A stretch of 64,000 nucleotides of DNA from Qipengyuania xiamenensis (GCF_019711495.1 NZ_JAIGNM010000001.1:1054001-1118000); one strand, 5' to 3'; positions 26,249-35,610 are shown, counted from the stretch's first letter. The notes: generated from the letters alone by a model not told the origin. Numbers and translations are program-made.

Positions 26249-27243
26249 AAGCAGTCCTGTCGAAAGAGACCGGCGGCCCCGAGACCCTGGTAGTCGAAGA
26301 CATTGAAGTCCCCACTCCCGGCAAGGGCGAGGTGCTGATCGATGTGGCGGCCTGTGCGATCAACTTTCCAGACACGCTGATCATCCGGGACATGTACCAG
26401 TTCAAGCCGCCGCGCCCCTTTGCGCCGGGTGGCGAGATCTCCGGCACCATCGAGGCTTTGGGCGAAGGCGTCGAAGGCTTTGCCATTGGTGACAAGGTCA
26501 TCTGCGGCGTGGGCAATGGCGGCCTGCAGGAGAAGGTAGCGGTCGCCGCTGCCCGCCTGTTCAAGGTCCCGGACGGCATCGACCTGGTGCAGGCATCGGC
26601 CCTGCTGATGACCTATGGCACCACGATCCACGGCCTGAAGGATCGCGGCGATATCAAGGAAGGCGAAACCGTCCTCGTATTGGGCGCTGCAGGCGGCGTG
26701 GGCCTCTCGGCAGTCGAACTGGCCAAGGCCTATGGCTGCCGCGTAGTTGCCGCCGTCTCTACCGAGGAAAAGGGCGAGGTCGCGAAAAAGGCCGGTGCGG
26801 ACGAAGTCGTGATCTATCCGCGCGCTCCCTTCGACAAGGACCAGTCCAAGGCGCTGGCGCAGGCCTTCAAGGATGCCGTCGGGCCGAACGGTGCCGACAT
26901 CGTCTACGACATCGTCGGCGGCGATTATTCCGAACCTGCCCTGCGCTCGATTGCATGGGAAGGCCGCTTTCTCGTGATCGGTTTCCCCGCCGGGATCGCC
27001 AAGATGCCGCTCAACCTGACCCTGCTCAAGAGCTGCGACATCCGCGGCGTCTTCTGGGGCGCATTCACTGCGCGCGAGCCGGAGCGCAACAATGCCAATA
27101 TCGCCGAGCTGTTCGACCTGTGGAAAGCCGGCAAGATCAATCCTCTCGTCAGCGAGACCTATCCGATCGAACGCGCACACGAGGCCATCGCCAAGCTGGA
27201 AAACCGCGGGGCGATCGGAAAACTCGTCGTGACGATGGATTAA
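26245..27243 (+). CDS. NADPH:quinone oxidoreductase family protein (zinc-free MDR)
   Basis: A 332-aa medium-chain dehydrogenase/reductase of the QOR type. A GroES-like fold occupies about 1-125 ([18 protein letters not shown]). The nucleotide-binding motif [21 protein letters not shown] lies near 144-164. The cysteine/histidine zinc ligands of alcohol dehydrogenases are absent, which favours quinone or enone reduction with NADPH. It overlaps leuD by 4 bases, so it is probably transcribed with leuCD although unrelated in pathway. Confidence 0.88.
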   Translation: MKAVLSKETGGPETLVVEDIEVPTPGKGEVLIDVAACAINFPDTLIIRDMYQFKPPRPFAPGGEISGTIEALGEGVEGFAIGDKVICGVGNGGLQEKVAVAAARLFKVPDGIDLVQASALLMTYGTTIHGLKDRGDIKEGETVLVLGAAGGVGLSAVELAKAYGCRVVAAVSTEEKGEVAKKAGADEVVIYPRAPFDKDQSKALAQAFKDAVGPNGADIVYDIVGGDYSEPALRSIAWEGRFLVIGFPAGIAKMPLNLTLLKSCDIRGVFWGAFTAREPERNNANIAELFDLWKAGKINPLVSETYPIERAHEAIAKLENRGAIGKLVVTMD

Positions 27244-27317
27244 TCGACCGCCACACCCTTGCCGCCTTGTGATGCGATGCCTATTCGGCAAGGCAAGATA
27301 CACCCAAGGGGAAAGAC

Positions 27318-27644
27318 ATGACCGACTTCAAGGATCGTGAACGCGGCGAAGAATCCAAGTTCGCCTTCGACCAGGAAACCGAATTCAAGATCGCTGCGCG
27401 TCGCAACCGCCTGCTGGGCGAATGGGCAGCGGGCCTGATGGGCCTGACCGAAGAGGAAACCGACGCTTACAAGAAGGCTGTCGTACAGGCCGATTTCGAA
27501 GAAGCCGGCGATGAAGACGTCATCCGCAAGCTGCTGGGCGACCTGACCGCTGCCGAATGCGATGTCAGCGAAGCCGACATCCGCGCCAAGCTGGAAGAAT
27601 GCTCGGTCGAAGCGCGCCGCCAGTTCATGAGCGACCAGAAGTAA
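27318..27644 (+). CDS. ATPase inhibitor subunit zeta (DUF1476)
   Basis: A 108-aa helical protein, of the length of the alphaproteobacterial F1 zeta subunit, which blocks ATP hydrolysis by F1F0-ATPase. The N-terminal FKDRERGEESKFAFDQETEF is the inhibitory region of the family, and the four-helix body follows (ARRNRLLGEWAAGLMGL, DEDVIRKLLGDL). It is the first of a short run with bolA and grxD. Confidence 0.9.
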   Translation: MTDFKDRERGEESKFAFDQETEFKIAARRNRLLGEWAAGLMGLTEEETDAYKKAVVQADFEEAGDEDVIRKLLGDLTAAECDVSEADIRAKLEECSVEARRQFMSDQK

Positions 27645-27648
27645 TCCC

Positions 27649-27882
27649 ATGCCGATGCCAGCCGAAGACATCGTCGCGCTGATCGAGGCCGCGCTTCCGG
27701 GCGCGGTCGTCGAAATGCGCGACCTTGCGGGCGACAACGATCACTGGGCGGCCAAGGTCACTGCGCCTCAATTTGCAGGCAAAACCCGCGTCGCCCAGCA
27801 CAAGCTGGTCTACGAAGCGCTGGGTGAACGCATGGGCGGTGAACTCCACGCCTTGCAACTGACCACCCAAGCACCCAACTGA
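27649..27882 (+). CDS. bolA: BolA family protein
   Basis: 77 aa, family length for the short BolA/YrbA type. The class II KH-like fold is seen from IEAALPGAVVEMRDL and the conserved C-terminal helix RVAQHKLVYEALGERMGGELHA in outline, with the His of the AQHK motif as a likely Fe-S ligand. It lies just upstream of a CGFS glutaredoxin, the usual functional partner: BolA-Grx4 heterodimers hold a shared [2Fe-2S] cluster used in iron sensing or cluster transfer. Confidence 0.9.
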   Translation: MPMPAEDIVALIEAALPGAVVEMRDLAGDNDHWAAKVTAPQFAGKTRVAQHKLVYEALGERMGGELHALQLTTQAPN

Positions 27883-27920
27883 CAGCCAGACATTTTCGCT
27901 AATTCAAAGGCAGGGCACCC

Positions 27921-28253
27921 ATGTCCGACGTAAACTCGCGCATTTCCGACATCGTCAAAGGCAACGACGTCATTCTCTTCATGAAGGGCACCCCGCTCTT
28001 CCCGCAATGCGGCTTCTCCAGCCGCGCGGTGGCCATCCTCGACCATTGCGGTGTCGCCTATGACAGCGTCGACGTGTTGCAGGACATGGAAATCCGCCAG
28101 GGCATCAAGGCCTATTCCGACTGGCCGACGATCCCTCAGCTTTACGTAAAGGGCGAATTCCTCGGTGGCAGCGACATCATGATGGAGATGTTCGAGGCCG
28201 GCGAACTGCAGCAGCTCATGGAAGAAAAGCAGGTCGCCAAAGCCGAAGGCTGA
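27921..28253 (+). CDS. grxD: Monothiol glutaredoxin (Grx4/CGFS type)
   Basis: A 110-aa cytoplasmic protein with the CGFS active site in FPQCGFSSRAVA near residue 31, the glutathione-binding WPTIPQLYVKGEFLGGSDI near 71-89, and a C-terminal LMEEKQVAKAEG tail. It carries or transfers a [2Fe-2S] cluster with BolA. It is the last gene before a strong terminator. Confidence 0.95.
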   Translation: MSDVNSRISDIVKGNDVILFMKGTPLFPQCGFSSRAVAILDHCGVAYDSVDVLQDMEIRQGIKAYSDWPTIPQLYVKGEFLGGSDIMMEMFEAGELQQLMEEKQVAKAEG

Positions 28254-28276
28254 AGCCTGACCTAACCAGAAACGGG

Positions 28277-28316
28277 AAAGGCCCGCCCGGGGGACTACCG
28301 GGCGGGCCTTTTTTTG
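28277..28316 (+). terminator. Rho-independent terminator after grxD
   Basis: A perfect GC-rich stem of about 12 bp (aggcccgcccgg at 28279-28290 and ccgggcgggcct at 28298-28309) is followed by a run of T at 28309-28315. It ends the DUF1476-bolA-grxD unit. Confidence 0.92.
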
Positions 28317-28326
28317 TTCGTTCGGG

Positions 28327-28360
28327 GAGGCGGACACAGGAGACCGGGACGGTCCGCCTC
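28327..28360. repeat. Inverted repeat downstream of the grxD terminator
   Basis: gaggcggac at 28327-28335 and gtccgcctc at 28352-28360 form a perfect 9-bp stem with a 16-base loop. A direct repeat tctcgaagac occurs at its right edge (from 28358) and again near 28412. The stretch 28317-28543 has no other feature that I can support. Confidence 0.4.
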
Positions 28361-28543
28361 TCGAAGACCATTGGGACACGGCATTCTATGCATGGTGCGT
28401 GCCAAAAACCTTTTCTCGAAGACTTTCAGGCAGAACGATAGTTAACGCCGAATTGCGGCATTGCCCGAGTGTCAAAATTTCCGACGGGTCGTATTAACCT
28501 TCGCGGCTTGGCAATCCCGCCGGAGATCGGCACACAGTCAGGC

Positions 28544-29326
28544 ATGAGCATCAACCCTGACGCCTCTCCCGAAGGCATCCCCGCAGCAACCGTAGTCATC
28601 TTCCGCAAGGGTGCCGAAGAAGGCCCGCCCGAGATCCTGATGACCATCCGCTCGCGCGAGATGGTCTTCGCCGGCGGCATGGCTGTATTCCCCGGAGGCC
28701 GGGTCGATCCCGCCGATTTCGAACTTGGCGCCATGATGGGCGGGCCGCTCGAACCGGACGAAGCAGCCCACCAGATTGCCGTGGTCAGGGAAACACTCGA
28801 GGAGACGGGGCTCGTGATCGGTCTCTCGGGCGATATCGATGCCGATCGCGCAAGGGCCGCCCGCGCCTATCTTCTCGAGACGGGCGATCTCGCCAGCGTG
28901 CTCGACCACTTCGACTGGTCGCTCGACCTCGACCAGCTGACACCTTTCGCGCGCTGGTATCCGAAGAACGAGCGTATTCCGCGCGTCTACGATACCCGGT
29001 TTTACATCGCCGACCTCGGAACGGGGGCCGTCGAGATCGAGGCCGACCTTTCGGAGAACACCCACCTGTTCTGGACGACCGCGCAAGGCGCGCTGGATGC
29101 AGCGGAGCGCGGTGAGATCAAGGTCATCTTCCCGACGCGGCGAAACCTCGAACGGCTCGCACTCTTCGACGATTTCAGCGCAGCAAAGGAACAGGCAGAC
29201 CGCATCCCCGTACGCACGATCACACCCTACATGGGCGAGCGCGAAGGCAAGAGCTGGCTCGAGATTGGCGAAGACCTTGGCTATCCGGTGACCGGCGAAC
29301 CGCTGGATACCGTTGCGCGGGGATAG
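28544..29326 (+). CDS. NUDIX hydrolase
   Basis: 260 aa. The Nudix helix is AVVRETLEETGLVIG near residues 79-93 with the REtlEETG core, preceded by FAGGMAVFPGGRVDPADFE near 44-62. The large C-terminal part (LTPFARWYPKNERIPRVYDTRFYIA in outline) is typical of the long nudix proteins related to NUDT19 (RP2p-like, CoA diphosphatase). The ATG at 28544 was chosen; an in-frame GTG lies 75 bases upstream. It hydrolyses a nucleoside diphosphate-linked substrate that is not predictable here. Confidence 0.85.
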   Translation: MSINPDASPEGIPAATVVIFRKGAEEGPPEILMTIRSREMVFAGGMAVFPGGRVDPADFELGAMMGGPLEPDEAAHQIAVVRETLEETGLVIGLSGDIDADRARAARAYLLETGDLASVLDHFDWSLDLDQLTPFARWYPKNERIPRVYDTRFYIADLGTGAVEIEADLSENTHLFWTTAQGALDAAERGEIKVIFPTRRNLERLALFDDFSAAKEQADRIPVRTITPYMGEREGKSWLEIGEDLGYPVTGEPLDTVARG

Positions 29327-29406
29327 GACCCGGCCGCCCTCATGCAGCAAAACAGTAGAGCGAAAGCGGCCCTCAAGTAGAGAAGCGGTAGGCCGAAAAA
29401 GAATGG

Positions 29407-29480
29407 CGCGCCCGGCAGGACTCGAACCTGCTGCCTCAAGATTAGAAGTCTCGCGCTCTATCCAGATGAGCTACGGGCGC
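29407..29480 (-). tRNA. tRNA-Arg (anticodon TCT)
   Basis: A 74-base cloverleaf on the minus strand. The acceptor stem is GCGCCCG with CGGGCGC, the D-arm GCTC/GAGC, the anticodon stem CGAGA/TCTTG with loop CTTCTAA (anticodon TCT), the variable loop AGGCA, and the T-arm GCAGG-TTCGAGT-CCTGC. No CCA is encoded. It reads AGA codons, rare in this GC-rich gene set. Confidence 0.96.
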
Positions 29481-29540
29481 GCACCGTGGACGCCATAACG
29501 CGGCTTTGCCTTAGCGCCAATCGGCGATAGGCAGCGCGCT

Positions 29541-30278
29541 ATGGAAAAGACCCAGCCCGCAACGCCCGACGCTGCCCCGCGCTTTCGCTACTACGATCTG
29601 GTGATGGCGGCCTTCGTCACGATCCTGCTGTTGTCGAACCTGATCGGTGCATCGAAGCCCAGTTACGTTAACCTGCCGGTGATCGGGCAGTGGTCTTTCG
29701 GTGCCGGCGTCCTGTTTTTCCCGGTGAGCTATATCATCGGCGACATCCTGACCGAGGTCTATGGCTACGCCCGCGCAAGGCGGGTCATCTGGACCGGTTT
29801 CGCCGCGCTTCTCTTCATGGCGTTCATGGCATGGGTGGTCGTGCAGCTGCCGCCGGCAGAAGGCTGGCCGGGGCAGGAATCCTACGAGTTCGTTTTCGGC
29901 AACAGCTGGCGCATCGTGCTGGCATCGATGGTCGCCTTCTGGGCAGGCGAATTCGCCAACAGCTATGTGCTTGCCAAGATGAAAGTCTGGACAGAGGGAC
30001 GCCACCTCTGGATGCGCACGATCGGTTCGACAGTCGTCGGCCAGGGTCTCGACAGCCTGATCTTCTACCCGCTCGCCTTCTGGGGCCTTGCCGGCTGGCC
30101 GGTCGAACTCCTCTGGCAGGTCGTGCTGTCGCAGTGGCTGATCAAGACCGCATGGGAGGCCCTGCTGACGCCCTTCACCTACTTGGCAGTGAACAAGCTT
30201 AAGCAGGCGGAGGGTGTCGAGATTTTCGACACCCAGACCGACTTCTCCCCCTTCGCATCGTCCAACACCAAGGCATAA
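29541..30278 (+). CDS. Queuosine precursor transporter (YhhQ/VUT family)
   Basis: A 245-aa multi-pass inner-membrane protein that imports 7-cyano-7-deazaguanine or related queuosine precursors in characterised members. The N-terminal segment ILLLSNLIGASKP is typical, as are GVLFFPVSYIIGDILTEVYG near 66-85, the FWAGEFANSYVLAKMK segment near 133-148, and GSTVVGQGLDSLIFYPLAF near 161. About six membrane segments are visible. It is convergent with the TonB receptor gene; the hairpin between them carries its T run on the minus strand. Confidence 0.92.
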   Translation: MEKTQPATPDAAPRFRYYDLVMAAFVTILLLSNLIGASKPSYVNLPVIGQWSFGAGVLFFPVSYIIGDILTEVYGYARARRVIWTGFAALLFMAFMAWVVVQLPPAEGWPGQESYEFVFGNSWRIVLASMVAFWAGEFANSYVLAKMKVWTEGRHLWMRTIGSTVVGQGLDSLIFYPLAFWGLAGWPVELLWQVVLSQWLIKTAWEALLTPFTYLAVNKLKQAEGVEIFDTQTDFSPFASSNTKA

Positions 30279-30306
30279 AAAAGGGGCGACCCGCGAGGGC
30301 CGCCCC
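30277..30306 (-). terminator. Rho-independent terminator of the TonB receptor gene (may work for both strands)
   Basis: ggggcg (30283-30288) and cgcccc (30301-30306) with an inner ccc/ggg extension form a stem of 9 to 10 bp. On the minus strand it is followed by TTTTTT (A run at 30277-30282). The rightward transporter gene ends at 30278, inside this element. Confidence 0.85.
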
Positions 30307-30334
30307 GATTTCCCCTTGTTGAAGACCGAGGGTT

Positions 30335-33238
30335 TTAGAACTTCGCGCCGATGGCCACACCGTAGCGGCGCGGATCGAGCGTGAAGACGTTGGTGAACAG
30401 ACCCGAGCTGGCATCGGTCACGTAGAGACCGGTTACCGAGTCGGAGTCGAAGATGTTCTGCACGAAGGCGCGGACATACCAGTTCTGTTCGGAACTGTTC
30501 AGCTGGATCTGCGCATTCGCCTGCACGAACGGAGCAATCCGGTTCACGCGGCCGTTGAACACGTTACCGTACTGTTCGCCGGTGAAAGCGATGTCGAAAC
30601 GCGGAACCAGCGTCATGCCGTTGCCGAATTCGGCAGTGTACTGGACACCTGCCGACGCCTTCATTTCCGGTGCCTGGGGCAGCTTGTTGCCCTTCAGGTT
30701 GACCTCGACGCCGGGGCTGAGAACCTCGACGCCGCCAAAGGCTGCACCGATGGCCGTAGCCTGCGCATCGAGGACGCTACAGATACTGAAGGCGCCGTTC
30801 GAGGCGATTCCGCCATCGCTCGGGAAGGCCGAGGGTCCCTGAAGACCGAGTCCGCCATTGACCGCAGACACGAAGGCATTGGCACCAGCCCCGGTCACCG
30901 CACACAGCGCACCGTTGGTGATATCCTTGATGATCACCGCATCGGGATCGCCACCACCCGGGTCACGCGGGTTCGAGAAGAACTGGTCACCGGCAACCTC
31001 TGCGTTGAGGAACGAGAGGTTCATGTTGACCAGCCAGTTGTAGTCCGGACGAAGGATCGTCTCGAATTCCAGGCCCCAGATATTTGCATCGATCGTATCG
31101 TTGACCGAAGTACGCGCGATGATGCGGCTGAGCTGCAGATCCTTGTACTTGTAGTAGAACGCAGTGGCGTTGAACTGCAGGTTGCCGTCGAGGAACGAGT
31201 TCTTCGAACCGATTTCGAAAGCATCGATGCTTTCCGAACCGAAGCTGTCCGAAACCTCGAAGATCGGCTGCAGCGGCGGGTTGATACCGCCCGACTTGTA
31301 ACCACGCGAATAGGACACATAGACGTGGTTGTCGGGTGAGATCTCGTAATCGATGACCGCGCGCCCCGTGATCTCGTTGAAGCTAACCGAACGTTCCTGG
31401 ACGAGCTGGTTGCCCGCAGTGCCCGGGTCGGCATCGTAGCTTCCCACGAACGGCGAGTCGAAAGGATCGCCGTTGTTGCTGTAGGGGTTGAGGAAGCTTG
31501 CCAGCGTCGAGCGCGCGGTGATCGACTTGCTGTCGTCATTGTAGCGCAGGCCGCCGGTGAACTTCAGGCGATCGGTAATGTCGAAATAGACTTCACCGAA
31601 GATGCCGTAGCTCTCCAGTTCGAAATCGCGGGTGTTGTTGCGGAAGAACGACGTGCCCAGATAGGACGGCTCAAGACCGGCGCCCAGCGAGGTGAACGAG
31701 CCCAGCACGCCGGTGATGTAGTCGATCGCGAAGGCGTTCACGTAGTAGCTGTTCTCCAGCACCTTCGAGTTCGCGTAGATACCGCCGACGAGGAAGTTGA
31801 TCGGGCCATCGAAGTCCGAGGAAATGATCGCTTCAACAGAGTAGCTCTCGTTTTCCTGGTTCGAGCGGTCGAACTGCGTGCCGTTAGGTGTACAGACGCG
31901 CGACCCTTCGTATGCGCCGGTGTTGTCGAGGTTGGTGTCCGAAACGCACAGGTTCGTGCCATCGAACAGGGCATCGACGATCGGCTGGAAGTAGGACGCG
32001 ACCACCGGACCGACCGCGAGCGGGTCGGCGAAAGTGTTGAGCGTCCCGAATGCCAATGCCGCATTCGGAATTTCGCCCACGCCATTGTTGTAGTCTTGGC
32101 GCGAGTCGACACTGGTTTCCTGATAGGTGCCGGTGATGCCCAGCTGGATATCGCCGAAGCTATGCTCGATATGCGCCTGCAACTGAAGCTCGTCGGCGAA
32201 GTATTCGGGGGTGAACTGGGTGTTCACCTTCCGGAAGTCGGCCGGCTCGTTGAAATTGGCGTAAGCATCCGGGCCATAGAGGCTGTTCAGACCGAACGTC
32301 GCCGGAATGCCGTTGATGGCGAGGAATTCGGACGAACCCAGCGTACCGGTGAAGGTCGAGTTCGAATTGGTCTTGTCGAAATCGAGGCGGTTGTTGAGGC
32401 AGCCTAGCACACCCGTGGGGTCGCGCTGACACAGCTGCTTCTGGATACGCATGCGGTTGTCGTCTTCCTCGAAGTAATACCCCATGAGGTCGATCGTCGT
32501 ATCCGGACCCGGCTCGAAACGAAGCGAACCGCGCACCGCGTACATTTCGCGGTCGTCGATGTCGTTCCCGTCGAACAGGTTCTCGGTATAGCCATCACGG
32601 TCCAGCCAGAAGCCAGCGACACGCAGGCCGATCGATTCCCCGATCGGCAGGTTGACCATGGCTTTCGCCTTGATCGAGTTGAAGTTGCCGTACTCGAAGT
32701 CGGCGGCCGCACTGAAGCCGGACAGATCGGGCTTCGCGGTAACGACGTTGACCACGCCCGACGTCGCGTTGCGACCGAACAGCGTGCCCTGCGGACCGCG
32801 AAGCACCTCGACGCGTTCGAGATCGAAATACTCTGTTTCGAACAGGCGCGTGCCGAACAGCGGCGCGGAGTTGAGGTGGATTGCCGTCGCACTGTCGCAC
32901 GATACGCCCACGCAAAGGTCGCCGATGCCGCGGATGGTGAAGCTCGACGACGTGAAGTTCGACTTGGTGAAGGAGACGTTGGGCAACGTCAGCTGAAGGT
33001 CGCTGGCGTTTTCGATCTGCTGCGCTTCGAGCGCTTCGCTATCGAAGGCACTCACCGCGATCGGCACTTCCTGCAGGCTCTGCGCCTGGCGCTGTGCGGT
33101 CACGATGATGATGCGTTCGTTGGTGGTTTCTTCCGCGATACCGGACTCTTCGCTATCGCCGGTAACATCTTGTGCATACGCGGGAACTGCGAATGCGCCG
33201 GCACAGATTCCGGCCATCAGGGTAGCCCTGATCCTCAT
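30335..33238 (-). CDS. TonB-dependent receptor
   Basis: A 967-aa outer-membrane receptor. The signal peptide is MRIRATLMAGICAGAFAVPAYAQ with cleavage near residue 22. The plug domain follows at about 45-175 (EVPIAVSAFDSEALEAQQIENASDL in outline, then RVEVLRGPQGTLFGRNATSGVVN). The C-terminal beta-barrel ends in the usual aromatic residue (RYGVAIGAKF). The ATG at 33238 is preferred because GGAGAGGG is placed upstream; another in-frame ATG lies 15 bases earlier. No partner gene is nearby, so the ligand is unknown. Two palindromes lie in its upstream region. Confidence 0.93.
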   Translation of the reverse strand: MRIRATLMAGICAGAFAVPAYAQDVTGDSEESGIAEETTNERIIIVTAQRQAQSLQEVPIAVSAFDSEALEAQQIENASDLQLTLPNVSFTKSNFTSSSFTIRGIGDLCVGVSCDSATAIHLNSAPLFGTRLFETEYFDLERVEVLRGPQGTLFGRNATSGVVNVVTAKPDLSGFSAAADFEYGNFNSIKAKAMVNLPIGESIGLRVAGFWLDRDGYTENLFDGNDIDDREMYAVRGSLRFEPGPDTTIDLMGYYFEEDDNRMRIQKQLCQRDPTGVLGCLNNRLDFDKTNSNSTFTGTLGSSEFLAINGIPATFGLNSLYGPDAYANFNEPADFRKVNTQFTPEYFADELQLQAHIEHSFGDIQLGITGTYQETSVDSRQDYNNGVGEIPNAALAFGTLNTFADPLAVGPVVASYFQPIVDALFDGTNLCVSDTNLDNTGAYEGSRVCTPNGTQFDRSNQENESYSVEAIISSDFDGPINFLVGGIYANSKVLENSYYVNAFAIDYITGVLGSFTSLGAGLEPSYLGTSFFRNNTRDFELESYGIFGEVYFDITDRLKFTGGLRYNDDSKSITARSTLASFLNPYSNNGDPFDSPFVGSYDADPGTAGNQLVQERSVSFNEITGRAVIDYEISPDNHVYVSYSRGYKSGGINPPLQPIFEVSDSFGSESIDAFEIGSKNSFLDGNLQFNATAFYYKYKDLQLSRIIARTSVNDTIDANIWGLEFETILRPDYNWLVNMNLSFLNAEVAGDQFFSNPRDPGGGDPDAVIIKDITNGALCAVTGAGANAFVSAVNGGLGLQGPSAFPSDGGIASNGAFSICSVLDAQATAIGAAFGGVEVLSPGVEVNLKGNKLPQAPEMKASAGVQYTAEFGNGMTLVPRFDIAFTGEQYGNVFNGRVNRIAPFVQANAQIQLNSSEQNWYVRAFVQNIFDSDSVTGLYVTDASSGLFTNVFTLDPRRYGVAIGAKF

Positions 33239-33293
33239 AAACCCTCTCCTCATCCCTTTGGTCTTCTCTCAGGAGACCTGCCGCGCAGGCTAT

Positions 33294-33342
33294 CATACAA
33301 TCGTATGCACGCAAGTTTTTGCGCAGGATTCTTGCGCAAGAA
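33294..33342. promoter_or_regulatory. Two palindromes upstream of the TonB receptor
   Basis: CATAC-AATC-GTATG (33294-33307) and a perfect 14-bp palindrome TTCTTGCGCAAGAA (33329-33342) lie 56 and 91 bases upstream of the receptor start codon. Their size and place suit repressor or activator sites. The region 33239-33449 holds nothing else I can identify. Confidence 0.4.
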
Positions 33343-33449
33343 GACGGATTTGGGTTTTCTTGTTGCAGCGCAGCAATTTCATCAAATGCAATTGACGCTA
33401 CGGCATGGCGGAACAGCCGGTGGGTGACGTTACGGCGACCGAGATTGGC

Positions 33450-34475
33450 TCAGATGAGGTCCGAACTTTGCGCGATCTGCGAAATGCCGCGTTTGCCGCT
33501 CGAATCGCGGTTCAACTGCACCACGACATCGATCACGCTGGCGGCATAGGCGATCGTATCGCTGCGCGTCAGGCCGATGCCGGTCTGCATGACCATGAGC
33601 GAAAGCTGTTCGAGCGCACCGCGCAAAGAGTTGGCGTGGATCGTCGAGAAACTACCCGGGTGACCGGTGTTGATCGCACGCAGGAAGGACACGCTCTCCG
33701 CACCGCGCAGTTCGCCAAGGACGATCCGGTCCGGACGCAGGCGCAGCGCTGCCTGGAGCAGCTCGTTGGCAGTGACCTTGGCCTCGCCAAGCTCGCCCTT
33801 CACCGCGACAAGGCCGACGCCGTTTTCACCCGGCAGTTTCAGTTCGGGCGTATCCTCGACCAGCACTACGCGTTCGTGGCGCGGAATCTCGCCGAGCATG
33901 GCGTTGAGGAATGTCGTCTTGCCGGTGCTGGTGCCGCCGGACACGAGGATGGTGCGCCGCTGGCGGACCGCTTCGCGCAGGAATGCGACCGGTTCTGCCT
34001 GCGGATCGGGCATTGCGCCCTGCTCCGCCTTTGCGAGCGGGCCGGAATCATAGGCATCGAGCGGCAGGTCGAGACGGCGGTGGCGACGGATCGCCATGGC
34101 CCAGTGCTTGCGCGCAGCGGGCGGGCCGCAGAACTGGATACGGGCACCGTCGGGAAGCGTCGCACCGAGCAGCGGGTGTTCGCGGTTGATCCCCTGGTGA
34201 CTGACCCGGGCGACCTGCTCTGCAAGGCGCTGGATCAGGCGATCGTCGATCTCCGGACGCAGCACTTTCTGCATGCCGCCCGCAGCCGCATCCTCGACCC
34301 ATACCTCGCCCGGCCGGTTCACGAGAATTTCGGTGACTGTGTCGCGGCCCAGCCATTCGGCAAAGGGCTTCAGATAGGCTTCGAGATAGACGCTGCGCTC
34401 GCCCTGCAGGTCGACATTGGGCGCATCCTCTTCCGGATGATCGTCCGGCAGGAAAGGATGGATGTCGGCGCTCAC
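33450..34475 (-). CDS. virB11: VirB11 ATPase of a type IV secretion system
   Basis: A 341-aa hexameric traffic ATPase at the inner membrane. The N-terminal domain covers about 1-160. The C-terminal ATPase domain has Walker A VSGGTSTGKTTFLNAM near 176-191, the Asp box RHERVVLVEDTPEL near 201-214, Walker B LRLRPDRIVLGELRG near 242, and the His box GSFSTIHANS near 268-277. It is the last gene of the leftward virB cluster, and no terminator is evident after it. In characterised systems it works with VirB4 to power pilus assembly and substrate passage. Confidence 0.95.
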   Translation of the reverse strand: MSADIHPFLPDDHPEEDAPNVDLQGERSVYLEAYLKPFAEWLGRDTVTEILVNRPGEVWVEDAAAGGMQKVLRPEIDDRLIQRLAEQVARVSHQGINREHPLLGATLPDGARIQFCGPPAARKHWAMAIRRHRRLDLPLDAYDSGPLAKAEQGAMPDPQAEPVAFLREAVRQRRTILVSGGTSTGKTTFLNAMLGEIPRHERVVLVEDTPELKLPGENGVGLVAVKGELGEAKVTANELLQAALRLRPDRIVLGELRGAESVSFLRAINTGHPGSFSTIHANSLRGALEQLSLMVMQTGIGLTRSDTIAYAASVIDVVVQLNRDSSGKRGISQIAQSSDLI

Positions 34476-34491
34476 CTCTTATCGACCCTGA

Positions 34492-35610
34492 TCAGTTGAC
34501 GCGCGAGAAATCGAGGTCGCGGGCAGTGAAGATACGGATCGGTTCGCCGATCTTCACCCGCACGGTGGGGCTGCGCGAACCGTCCTGTTCGGCAGCGGTC
34601 GCGGCTGCCGACTGGCTCGCTCCGCCGAGCACGATACCGCCTGCACCGCCAGTGGCCAGCGTGCCTAGGCCGCCAACGACCGAGAGCAGCATGGCCGAGC
34701 CGAAGCGGTTGAAGAAGCCATTGCCCGAGACCTTGCCCTGGAGGCCGGTCGTGCCGTCGAAACCGACCGCCGGCGAAGCGAGGCTGACCGATGCGCCATC
34801 CGGACGGATCAGACGCGTCCAAATCACATAGGCACGCTTCTGGCCGTTCTGCATGCCCGACTGGTACTGGCCGATCAGGCGGCTCGAACGCGGGACGAGC
34901 ACGCGGCTGCCATCGAAGCTGCGCACGTCCTGGCTGACCACGGCGCGGACGTAACCCGGCACGTTGGTGTCGATCGCAGTCTCGAGAATGGCGGGGATCA
35001 GCGTCCCCTGCGTGACAGTGGTCGACGGATTGGTCATCGCCTTGGCCTGCGCCGGAGCGCCGCCGACACCGCCGACGCGGCTTGCGAAATCGGAAGCGGA
35101 ATTGCCCTCGGCAGGCGCGCCGGAAGCAACCGCACCGTCAGCCGTCGGATCGACTGCAAGGCTGATCGGGGCCGTTCCGTCGAATACGACGGTCGGGTTG
35201 TTGAACGGATTGCCCACCGGAACGCTCTCTGGCGGCGCGGAGAGGACAGGTGCGGGTGCAGGCACGGCGCCCGCATCGTCCTGCGCCGGCGGCACGGCAG
35301 CGGGCACGGTAGCAGGCGCAACGACTTGCGCAGGTGCAGGAGCCGCCACTTGCGGATTGCCGATGCCCTGCGGTTCGGGCGTGCGTGCAGCATTCATGCT
35401 CCACAACGTGATCGCACCCAGACCGGCGACGATGGCAATACCTGCCACCATGCCCATGGCATCGCTCTTCCCGCCCTGTCGCGCCACGGCGGGAAAGGCA
35501 TTGCGCTGCGCAAGATCGATGACTTCCGCATCGCTTTCATCGCGCGGATCGATGTCGTTCGCGATATTCGCGCCGCCACCCTTTGTCGGCATCTTCAGCG
35601 TGTTGCGCAT
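34492..35610 (-). CDS. virB10: VirB10 (TrbI-type) channel protein
   Basis: 372 aa. A cytoplasmic N-terminus (1-52) precedes one inner-membrane segment near 53-70 (MVAGIAIVAGLGAITLWS). A Pro/Ala-rich periplasmic linker follows to about 130, and then the conserved TrbI domain (QGTLIPAILETAIDTNVPGYVRAVVSQDVRSFDG in outline, LIGQYQSGMQNGQKRAYVIWTR). VirB10 spans both membranes in core complexes. Its start overlaps the virB9 stop by one base. Confidence 0.95.
   Translation of the reverse strand: MRNTLKMPTKGGGANIANDIDPRDESDAEVIDLAQRNAFPAVARQGGKSDAMGMVAGIAIVAGLGAITLWSMNAARTPEPQGIGNPQVAAPAPAQVVAPATVPAAVPPAQDDAGAVPAPAPVLSAPPESVPVGNPFNNPTVVFDGTAPISLAVDPTADGAVASGAPAEGNSASDFASRVGGVGGAPAQAKAMTNPSTTVTQGTLIPAILETAIDTNVPGYVRAVVSQDVRSFDGSRVLVPRSSRLIGQYQSGMQNGQKRAYVIWTRLIRPDGASVSLASPAVGFDGTTGLQGKVSGNGFFNRFGSAMLLSVVGGLGTLATGGAGGIVLGGASQSAAATAAEQDGSRSPTVRVKIGEPIRIFTARDLDFSRVN

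Noticed and set aside
33254-33449. Possible missing virB gene or effector between virB11 and the TonB receptor
   Set aside because: The space is under 200 bases, with no ribosome site or coding bias; only palindromes are visible.
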